Source of the DNA: JAWLCQ01 sp041687095
Lineage (GTDB): Bacteria; Planctomycetota; Phycisphaerae; SM23-33
Reading direction: 5' to 3'
DNA length: 20,533 bases
Assembly (NCBI GenBank): GCA_041687095.1
Contig: JAWLCQ010000075.1
Span: 1-20,533, forward strand
Below the pieces are notes generated by a model that was not told the origin of the DNA, searched no databases, and was given only the letters and a program-made list of their open reading frames with translations. A program made the translations under genes and the position numbers. Shown here in pieces: positions 14,001 to 20,533 of the stretch (the stretch's first letter is position 1; every line of letters begins with the position of its first letter).

Positions 14001-17000
14001 CGGGGAGAAGTTCTTCGCCGACGGGCGGGACAGCGCGAACTACGCCCTGCGGCAGCAGCAGATGCAGCGGGCGGGCACGTGGCGGATCGGCCTGCGAAGG
14101 GGCGTTTTGCAGCAGCTCGCAGCGCTGGGGCGCGACGCGACGATCTTCCAGTCCGGCCCCCAGCCGTACCAACTGTACGTGTCGGGGGCGCTCTCGGGAC
14201 CGCGACTTCGTTTCAACAACGGCCAAGTCCCGTACGATGTCCGCCAGAGCGGTGTGGGCGGAGGGGGGAAGGACTACAACGGCCGACTCGACAGCCTCCT
14301 CGACCTGTCCTTCAAAGCCAAGGCCAGCGAGCGGGTAGAGGGGTTCTTCCTGGATGATGTGAACGTCGACGCGTACATCGGCACGAGCGACGACCTGCCT
14401 GATGGCGACAGGGACCTGGGCGGGAAGGCCGAATGGGCGGACGCCCTTCCGCAACCGTCGCTGGTCTCTGAGTTGGGAGCGGGCGACGTGTACCGTTCGG
14501 CGCAGGACGCCGGCGGCCCCATGCCCTCCATCGCCCTCGCGCCAGCCCGCAAGCTCCGCGAGAAGTCGCGGTTGCCCCACGGGGACGGCTTGGAGTTGAA
14601 CTGCATCAGCGACAGGCGCTATGACTACTACACTTCGCAGTACGACTACTGGGTGAACACGCTCTTCCCGCCCGTGCCCGCCCCCACCGCGCCCGCGGCG
14701 GCCGTGGACAGCGGCTGGCCGCGGGAGGCGCGGCAGATCTCCGAGAAGCTCCTGCGGAGGGACGCGCTGGCGAAGCTCCCGCACGCGGCCATCGAGCAGC
14801 GGACCGCGCAGTTCGACGTGCATACCGGGGAGGCGAGCGGGCACAGCGGGTCGCTGCTGGTGCTGTCGCCCAAAGCGTGGGTGCTCCGCAGCGAGCACCC
14901 CCTCCAGCAGACGCAGGTGCAGTGGTGCGACGGGCAGCAGCGGGCCGTCTTCCAGAAGGGCTTCCTGCTCGGGCGGTCCCGCCCCAGCGTGCCGGCGGAC
15001 CTGGAGAACCCGCCCGTCTCGCTGGGCGGCTACACGGTGCAGTCCGTTGAGCGGTCGTACCCGGGCTACCGGGTCCGCATCGAGCGCGGGGACGACGCGA
15101 ACGTCCGGCTGGTGCTGACGCAACCCAGCAACCCGTCGTTCGAACTCCGCGTGACCGTGGACACCCAGCGATGGGTCGTCCTCCGCGTCGAGCACGTCAA
15201 CGATGGCAGCGTCACCCACACCACGGTCTACGACCGTTTCGTGCAGGTCGGAGGGGCGTGGTGGGCGGCGCGGAGCGAGACCCGCGACGCGCAGGGCCGG
15301 CGGACGAGCGAGAGCACCGAGAAGCTCACCGCCCTGTCGGCCGACGACTTCGACCGCCTGTACCGCGCGGAGCTGGCCCTGGCGGAGAAGGTGCAGTTCC
15401 TGCACGATCCGGCGGGCCTGGTGGTGGATGCGAGGGCGGCGGTGGCGGCGGGCAAGGCGGACTTCGACGACCACTTCACGCTCCTGATGCACGCTGTATA
15501 CCGCCAGCAGTGGGACGCGGCGATGCAGCGCCTCGCCGCCGCGGAGGCGGCCGCGGGCGATAAGCCCGGGCTGGCCTGGGTCCGCGACGCCCTGCTGCTG
15601 GCCAGTCGGCGGCGCGAGGAGTTGAAGCAGCGCGTGCTCGATCGCTCCGCCGCCCTCGCCGCCGCCGAGAGCGCCACCCGCGAGGACCTCCCGCTCAGCG
15701 AGTACCTCCTGAACCAGGCCCAGCAGTTCCTGGAGGCCAACGAGTTCCTGTCGCTGCTGGACGTGCTCAAGCCCGTGTTCGAGCGGCAGGACGCGTCCGT
15801 GCAAGCCATGCAGCGGTGGACGGAGCAGCGGATCAACCAGTTCAACCGCCTCGGGCGCAGCGACGAGGCCCTGGAGCTGCGCGGGCAGTTGGCCCGCGAG
15901 TACCCGCGCGACAGCTCGCAGCAGGTGCAGTACGCCCAGGGCCTCGCCAACGCCGGGCGGCCCGACGAGGCGCTCGCGTGGCTGGGCAATGCCCTGGAAT
16001 CCAAGGACTGGACGGGGTACGAGGAGGAGAGCCTCCGCAGCACCTACGCCGGAATCCTCCTCAACCGCGGACAGATGGAGGACCTCCTGGAGTACAGCAC
16101 CGACTGGATGCAGCGCGACCTGCCCAACACCCAGGCCTACCTCCAGCACCTCAGCACGCTGATCCGCCTCGACCGCATCGACGACGCCAACGCCCTCATC
16201 GCCCTCTGGATGCAGGAGGGCCGCGACGCCGACCCGCTGCCCCCCCCCGCCGCCGGGCGCCTGCAGGCCGCCATCTCCCAGGCCCTGGGACAGGGGCACG
16301 CGATGCACGCCCAGCGGATCGAAGAGCCGTGGCTAACCCCCCTGGCGAAGACGGCCATCGCCCTCGCCGTCCACCCCACGCAACCGCACCTCGCCGACCG
16401 CATCATGGGCGACTGGCGGTTCCGCTCCACCGACGCCGCCCGCAGCGTCCGCCGCGAAAGCGTGGACCTGCTGCTGACCCAGGCGGACACGCTCACGCCC
16501 CCGCAGCTTCACCGCCTCGTGACCTGGGCCATGGCCAACGACCCCGCCGTCGAGGCCGACACATGGCGGACCATCGGAACCGCCCTCGCCAAACGCTGGC
16601 AGGCCACCGAGGACCCACAGGACCGCCACGCCATCGGCGGGACGCTGACGTACATCGCCTCGAACAAGTACGAGCCCGAACCGTACCTCGCCTTCCTCCG
16701 CCTGCAGCTCGCCGAAGGCCCCGAGATGTACCGGGCGGCCTACGCCCAGCAGCTCTTCAACGCCCTGACGCTCCAGCCGTACCAGGCGAAGTACGAGGAC
16801 GAGGCCTTCGCCCTGCTCGATCAACTCAGCAGCGACGAAAACCCCGCCCAGCGCCTCCTCGCCGCCGTCGCCGCCCTGCACACCCTTGACGACCGCATGG
16901 CCCAGGCCCGCTACGATGCGCTCATGAAGGCCGTCCCCAGGCAGGAGGACCTCACCCGCACGGAACTGCTCGCCAAGCAGGCCGAGAACCTCCGCCTCGC

Positions 17001-20000
17001 CCGCGAGGGCCTCGCCGACCGCCTCGCAACCGAGGCCGCCAGACGCGAGGGAGGACTGCGGTCCTGGCTGCACGCGGAGCGCATCTACTACGATGTCCAG
17101 GCCGGGCGAAACCTCGACGGCGCCGCCGCCCAGGCGTGGGAGATCCTCGGGACCGAACCGGCAGCGCCCGAGCACGACGACGACGCCCTCGCCCTGCTCG
17201 ACGCGGCGATGCGGAACCGCATGCTCGTCACGCTCGCCAACCTCTCCGCCCGCCGCAACGCCCCGCCCCAACGCGCCCAGCGCCTGCTCGAATACCTCGA
17301 CAAATCCATCGTCAAGCACCCCGACGACCCGCAGTGGAAGCTCCTGAAGTACGAGCTGCTCGTCGCCCTCGACCGCCCCAGGGACCTGCAGGCCGCCCTG
17401 GAAACGTGGACGCCCAACGACCCCGATCACCGCTGGTCCGTCAGCCTCGGATACCTGCTCGCCGAGCAGGGCAAACTCGCCGACGCGGCCGCGATCTTCG
17501 AGGCCGCCGCGCACGCCGACGCCCTGGGCCCGCAGGAACTCCGCGCCCTCGCCGACTGGTACATGGCCCTCGACCAGAAGCAGCGCTACCAGCGGGCGAT
17601 GATCGACGCCTACAGGTTCACCGAGGAGTGGCAGCTCCGCAACGCGCTGCAGCAGCGGGCCTACCAGTGGCAGAACACGCAGGACGCCCCCCCGCCCGAA
17701 CTCGACGAGCAGACGCTGCTGATGTTCGCCGCCCTGTTCGAGAAGAGCGCCTACCCGCAGAACCACCTGCACGTCCTGCAGCAGTACTACGCCGCGACGC
17801 GCGACTTCCGCCTGCTGGCGGGGCTCGCCGACGCGGTCATCGGGCACACGGCCGGGGAGATCTACCCGTTCCTCCAGTCGATGGGCTCGGTGCTGGGCGA
17901 GATCCGGGACGAGGCGACGGCCGACTCGGTCGTCGAGCACCTCGCGACGGTCCGCGGCCGCGCGAAGACCGACGTCGACCGCCGCGCCCTGGACCTGCTG
18001 GAGGCCCTCGTCGAGCGGCGGGGCGCGGAGCTGCTCAACCAGCCCGGCCCGCATGGCGACAAGGCCCTCGCCGCCCTCCAGCGCGCGTTCGAGCACCCCT
18101 GGTCCCCCGGGGAGCCGCGCCTGGTGGCCGAGGTGCTCGGGACCATGGGCGCCATCGCCTACTCGCCCCTCGCCGATGAGCAGGTCCGCCAGCTCAAGGC
18201 CCTGCACCGCATGGCCCCGACGGGCAGCGAGGACCGGCTCCGCATTGCCCACGCCCTGGCGAACACCCAGTGGGGCTACCAACGCCAGGACGACGCCATC
18301 GACCTGCTCACCGCGGCGATCGGCGAGTACCAAACCGCCTGCGACGGGGTCCTGCCGGCGTCGGTGAGCGACGTCCTGAACACGCTGGTGAACTTCCTGG
18401 AGCAGCAGCGGCACTACGCCCGCGGGGAGAGCGTCCTGCTCGAGCAGCTCAAGCACCCCGCCCACGCGCAGCACGCGCGGTGGCTGACCATCCGCCTGTA
18501 TCAGCTCTACGACAACGCCCTCGCCAATGACGGGCAGGTGAGCCTCGGGAGCGGGCGCGAACTCTACCACGCCGCCGCGAAGCGCATCGCCGCCGATCTG
18601 GACACCGGTCACGATCACCACCGCTACCAGCTCGTCGAGGCGCTGTGCAGCCTCTACCGCACCGCCGGCAACCGGAAGATCGACGGGGTCCCCGACGACC
18701 TGCGGGCGTTCGCCTTCCAACGCCTGCCCGAGGTGCTGCGGCGGCAGGTGCACCAGTACCCGTCGATCGTGTCGACGGTCGCCCATACGCTTCGCGACCT
18801 CGCCGGTCCGCGGGACGCCCTGCGGTTCCTCGTCGAGCGCATCGAGGACGAGCCCGCGTGGTTCCGCTGGAACAACCAGGACGGCTGGGCCAGCCACTCG
18901 TACCTGCTGGCGCAGCTCCGCTCCTCGCTGGATTCGCCGCCGGCCGATCCGGGGCTGGAGGAGCGGCTGCTGGCGATCGTGCTCGGGGAACTCCGCCGCG
19001 ACCTGCGGACGGGCGTGCAGCGCTCGCGGATCATGTACCACCAGAACAGCAGCTACTTCTGGGCCACCAAGCGCGAGGACTTCCTCCGCGCGGCCGACGA
19101 GGTGTACGAGCAGCGGAAGGAGTCCGGGGCGGCGGTGCTGTGGATCGCGCAGTACCTCTTCGACGGCCTGAGCGCCCGCGAGCGGGCGGTGGAGATCCTG
19201 CAGATCGCCTACCGCCAGGAGCGCCTGGACGAGAACGGGCAGTGGGCGCTGGTGCAGTTCCTGCACCACATGGAGCGGTTCGACGCGTCCATCGGGATGC
19301 TGGAGCACCTGGTGCAGTGGCGGCCGACCACGATGCACTACCGCACGGCCCTCATGCACGCGTACTTCCGCACGCAGGCCCGCCAGTCGCTGCTGGACCT
19401 GCTGGCGGAGACCGACGCGTACTTCCACCGGGAGCACCGCTGGGGCGAGGGGCCGCTGGCGGCGTTGGCCGCCAGCACGCTGGAGAACCAGCTCTATGAG
19501 CAGTCCGTCGCCTACTACGAGGAGCTGATCCCCCTGCACCAGCGGACGCAGCCCAACCGCGGGATCGGAAACGGGACGCTGTCAGCCTACTACGGCGGGC
19601 TCGCCCGAGCGTACTCGGGCCTCGGCAGGACGCTGCAGGCCGTCGAGGCCGCCTGCGGGGCCATCGTCAGTTGGGGCCGGTCCGACCACAACCGCACCAA
19701 CGCCGTCAACGCCCTCCTGTCCGTCATCCGCGGGGCCAAGGACCTCGACGCCCTCGTCGGGGACCTCGACCGCCAGGCCGCCGACACCGGGCTGCACAAC
19801 CCCGTCGTCCGCAAGGCGATCGGGCAGGTCTACCTGGAGCGGCGGGACTTCGCCAGGGCCATCGCCCAATTGCAGCTCGCCGCCGATCTGCAGCCCGAGG
19901 ACATGGAAACCCAGCGGTCGCTGATCGACGCCTACGACCAGCAGGGCGACGCGGAGGGCGCCGCCGCTCAGACGCTCCGGACGGCGCGGACGGTTCGGCG

Positions 20001-20391
20001 GGAGGTCGGCCTGTTCATCGCCCTGGGCCATCGCTACAAGGCCCTCGACCGCCCCGCCGACGCGGAGCGCGCGTACACGTCGGCCGTCGAGGCGCTGCCC
20101 AACGAGAGCGAGAGCCACACCGCCCTGGCGGAGGTCCGCCAGGAGCAGGACCGCTGGGACGACGCCCTCGCCCACTGGCGCCGCGTCGCCGAACTCCGCC
20201 GTTTGGAACCCACCGGGCTCCTGAAGCTCGCGGCGGCGCAGATCCGCCTGCACCGCTGGGACGACGCCGCCGAGACGGTCGGGCAGCTCCGCGCCCGCGA
20301 CTGGCCGGCCCGCTTCGGCGACCTTCGGACCGAGATCCGCAACCTCGAACAGCAGATCGAACAGGGGCGGCCCGGCGGGAATCGGAACTGA
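11053..20391 (+). CDS. Giant membrane-anchored anti-sigma-like/FecR/VIT/VWA/TPR protein (3112 residues)
   Basis: Domains in order: a short charged cytoplasmic head (1-61, ERFRALLAPLNQQVPP); one transmembrane helix (about 66-91); a LolA-like beta region (about 96-275); a FecR-like domain (about 280-375, ARPGDWVRTDVRGANAATV); a VIT domain (about 418-550); a VWA domain with MIDAS motif DTSGS (from 673); the conserved post-VWA segment FIPRLWARMHLDVLL (about 919) and LSEEYHIITPYTSLLVLES; a second LolA-like beta region (about 1250-1440); then some 1600 residues of helical TPR-like repeats, clearest at 2915-3095. The ATGA overlap with the sigma gene and the cytoplasmic head suggest that it regulates that sigma factor, with the rest in the periplasm as a sensor or scaffold. 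The length is unusual even for VIT/VWA proteins. Long antisense open frames across it are GC-bias shadows. Confidence 0.9.
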   Translation: MNTHDDHRDDERFRALLAPLNQQVPPCDETFRRTLRARSLAEFAGAGRDEPAKQHSSRRSLMIRYALRSGAVAVAAGVLVVLGMLAFLSPAAAEPTLGEVLNTLADANTAHLSIQHPDAPAAEAWFRRPGLLRKNNPDGTHLIVRDRRAWLVDDKANRATPQSAALFTGDERRLDVLALLGLGDAKDLAAALAAKPAEKVTRDGAECLVYRTFLDTPQGRIRIDATADAATLLLRSLETQVDRDGKLHPQATLTVLAVNEPAAEELFVLGDALAEDGRIGKVVDAQGLVSVKPVMADRWTPVGIGMIARPGDWVRTDVRGANAATVRLLAPAEIVVGPGSLVELVTPRQLRVHYGEVRVDADPDGPIELLGPDDKGLSVAKRGVYRVKDGVLAALDADPLWLQSYEGQVANESIGSLIANVDGRNVPLTVGYHKVTVDIRDQIARTVVEESFVNHTDARLEGVFYFPLPQDASISGFGMWIGGELIEADVVEKQRAREIYETILREKRDPGLLEWSGGNLFKARVFPIEPHSEKRIKITYTQVLPLKGRGYRYSYALQSDLLRLHPLRELQIDVRVHSAVPLASVTSPTHPARIDQTAHAAHVEFAAQEYTPSQDFEVAVEIDSQAPEVVVVPHRRGDDGYFMLLLTPPEEGDGWRRDVLPAAAPQDLLVLADTSGSMTPRQREIQAEFIAALLGSLGPKDTFNLAVCDVDCQWLFDRPVGVTDDTVSAVRDTLARRVSLGWSDLDRAFASAMGRVGPGTRVIYVGDGIPATADADPVAFANRLKRLHAGKGGTWYAVSVGSTYESGVLAAIASLGGGSVRTVDDPRQVREAVRELLGEIARPPLRDLRVEFAGLRTARVYPDPLPNVAAGSQQILLGRYLPEGQDQQGEVIVSGTQGGAPVRFRTRVSLKDDESGNSFIPRLWARMHLDVLLQQGASQAIQDEVIALSEEYHIITPYTSLLVLESDADRERFGVKRRFLMRDGEKFFADGRDSANYALRQQQMQRAGTWRIGLRRGVLQQLAALGRDATIFQSGPQPYQLYVSGALSGPRLRFNNGQVPYDVRQSGVGGGGKDYNGRLDSLLDLSFKAKASERVEGFFLDDVNVDAYIGTSDDLPDGDRDLGGKAEWADALPQPSLVSELGAGDVYRSAQDAGGPMPSIALAPARKLREKSRLPHGDGLELNCISDRRYDYYTSQYDYWVNTLFPPVPAPTAPAAAVDSGWPREARQISEKLLRRDALAKLPHAAIEQRTAQFDVHTGEASGHSGSLLVLSPKAWVLRSEHPLQQTQVQWCDGQQRAVFQKGFLLGRSRPSVPADLENPPVSLGGYTVQSVERSYPGYRVRIERGDDANVRLVLTQPSNPSFELRVTVDTQRWVVLRVEHVNDGSVTHTTVYDRFVQVGGAWWAARSETRDAQGRRTSESTEKLTALSADDFDRLYRAELALAEKVQFLHDPAGLVVDARAAVAAGKADFDDHFTLLMHAVYRQQWDAAMQRLAAAEAAAGDKPGLAWVRDALLLASRRREELKQRVLDRSAALAAAESATREDLPLSEYLLNQAQQFLEANEFLSLLDVLKPVFERQDASVQAMQRWTEQRINQFNRLGRSDEALELRGQLAREYPRDSSQQVQYAQGLANAGRPDEALAWLGNALESKDWTGYEEESLRSTYAGILLNRGQMEDLLEYSTDWMQRDLPNTQAYLQHLSTLIRLDRIDDANALIALWMQEGRDADPLPPPAAGRLQAAISQALGQGHAMHAQRIEEPWLTPLAKTAIALAVHPTQPHLADRIMGDWRFRSTDAARSVRRESVDLLLTQADTLTPPQLHRLVTWAMANDPAVEADTWRTIGTALAKRWQATEDPQDRHAIGGTLTYIASNKYEPEPYLAFLRLQLAEGPEMYRAAYAQQLFNALTLQPYQAKYEDEAFALLDQLSSDENPAQRLLAAVAALHTLDDRMAQARYDALMKAVPRQEDLTRTELLAKQAENLRLAREGLADRLATEAARREGGLRSWLHAERIYYDVQAGRNLDGAAAQAWEILGTEPAAPEHDDDALALLDAAMRNRMLVTLANLSARRNAPPQRAQRLLEYLDKSIVKHPDDPQWKLLKYELLVALDRPRDLQAALETWTPNDPDHRWSVSLGYLLAEQGKLADAAAIFEAAAHADALGPQELRALADWYMALDQKQRYQRAMIDAYRFTEEWQLRNALQQRAYQWQNTQDAPPPELDEQTLLMFAALFEKSAYPQNHLHVLQQYYAATRDFRLLAGLADAVIGHTAGEIYPFLQSMGSVLGEIRDEATADSVVEHLATVRGRAKTDVDRRALDLLEALVERRGAELLNQPGPHGDKALAALQRAFEHPWSPGEPRLVAEVLGTMGAIAYSPLADEQVRQLKALHRMAPTGSEDRLRIAHALANTQWGYQRQDDAIDLLTAAIGEYQTACDGVLPASVSDVLNTLVNFLEQQRHYARGESVLLEQLKHPAHAQHARWLTIRLYQLYDNALANDGQVSLGSGRELYHAAAKRIAADLDTGHDHHRYQLVEALCSLYRTAGNRKIDGVPDDLRAFAFQRLPEVLRRQVHQYPSIVSTVAHTLRDLAGPRDALRFLVERIEDEPAWFRWNNQDGWASHSYLLAQLRSSLDSPPADPGLEERLLAIVLGELRRDLRTGVQRSRIMYHQNSSYFWATKREDFLRAADEVYEQRKESGAAVLWIAQYLFDGLSARERAVEILQIAYRQERLDENGQWALVQFLHHMERFDASIGMLEHLVQWRPTTMHYRTALMHAYFRTQARQSLLDLLAETDAYFHREHRWGEGPLAALAASTLENQLYEQSVAYYEELIPLHQRTQPNRGIGNGTLSAYYGGLARAYSGLGRTLQAVEAACGAIVSWGRSDHNRTNAVNALLSVIRGAKDLDALVGDLDRQAADTGLHNPVVRKAIGQVYLERRDFARAIAQLQLAADLQPEDMETQRSLIDAYDQQGDAEGAAAQTLRTARTVRREVGLFIALGHRYKALDRPADAERAYTSAVEALPNESESHTALAEVRQEQDRWDDALAHWRRVAELRRLEPTGLLKLAAAQIRLHRWDDAAETVGQLRARDWPARFGDLRTEIRNLEQQIEQGRPGGNRN

Positions 20392-20441
20392 TAACCGTTC
20401 GCGGAGGTGCGGGAGAGGAGCCCCGCTCGCCTCGCCGCACC

Positions 20442-20514
20442 GCCTCGAAAAAGGGGACAGGCACCTGCGCGGCAAGAAGCATGCCGCTGCGGAGCCAGTC
20501 CCCTTTTTCGAGGC
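20442..20514. repeat. Long inverted repeat, GAAAAAGGGGAC type
   Basis: A perfect 17-bp inverted repeat, GCCTCGAAAAAGGGGAC (20442-20458) with GTCCCCTTTTTCGAGGC (20498-20514), continues inward imperfectly (AGGCACC against GGAGCCA, and GCGGCA against TGCCGC). The motif AAAAGGGGACAGGCACC is one I recall as a common dispersed palindrome in environmental bacterial genomes. Its run of T in the 3' arm means it could also act as a terminator for the giant gene. A TAACCGTTCGCG motif at 20392-20403, directly after the stop codon, is a degenerate copy of the other repeat family. Confidence 0.7.
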
Positions 20515-20533
20515 TCCCTGCGCCTACCCCGCC

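Noticed and set aside
11230..19539. Very long antisense open frames (1692 and 1068 codons) opposite the giant gene
   Set aside because: They arise because high GC at third codon positions removes stops on the other strand. Their composition is abnormal, they show no domains, and the plus strand has clear VIT, VWA and TPR signatures.

Overview
This is a high-GC bacterial window. Three things suggest an anaerobic member of the Planctomycetota (Phycisphaerae-like) or a neighbouring lineage: an ECF sigma factor translationally coupled to a giant membrane-anchored FecR/VIT/VWA/TPR protein, frequent palindromic intergenic repeats, and an anaerobe-type iron-sulfur gene set. The taxon is an inference; no rRNA or marker gene is present.

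Layout. Positions 1-713 hold small hairpin repeats and a possible decayed gene. Positions 714-4145 (minus strand) form a probable operon. In transcription order it encodes a NifX/ORP-type cluster-binding protein, a small zinc-ribbon protein, a DUF5320-like Gly-rich protein, two MinD-type ATPases each with an inserted 2[4Fe-4S] ferredoxin domain, and a PNPOx-fold flavin-binding protein. Positions 4481-5845 (plus) encode a PAS-AAA+-Fis sigma-54 activator. Positions 6238-9992 (plus) form a second operon: a NifX/ORP-like protein, a second DUF5320-like protein, an FmdE-family protein, an Mrp ATPase fused to a C-terminal ORP/NifX domain (MrpORP), a hotdog thioesterase and an iron-sulfur flavoprotein. 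Positions 10433-20391 encode the ECF sigma factor and a 3112-residue anti-sigma-like/FecR/VIT/VWA/TPR protein with an ATGA overlap. A strong inverted repeat ends the window.

How it fits together. The first two operons and the regulator have the architecture of the anaerobe-specific orange protein (ORP) locus known from Desulfovibrio vulgaris (DVU2103-DVU2109). There, two divergent operons with MinD-Fd ATPases, ORP and MrpORP are co-controlled by sigma-54 and a cognate activator. The sequence supports the same wiring here. A consensus sigma-54 promoter lies before the plus operon (6193-6208), a near-consensus one before the minus operon (4160-4175), and three copies of a TTGCRCGAGTG motif lie at the two ends of the activator gene. 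Additions not part of the core Desulfovibrio operon as I recall it are FmdE, the DUF5320-like and zinc-ribbon small proteins, the PNPOx protein, the thioesterase and the flavoprotein.

The most unusual feature is the intergenic structure. A repeat family built on CGTAACCGTTCACG occurs singly with a hairpin (194-237), as inverted pairs enclosing other palindromes (5938-6159 and 10101-10246), and in degenerate form at 20391. Palindromic elements lie between the proposed activator sites and the sigma-54 promoters on both sides of the regulator; subtracting them would give activator-site distances of roughly 100-140 bp.
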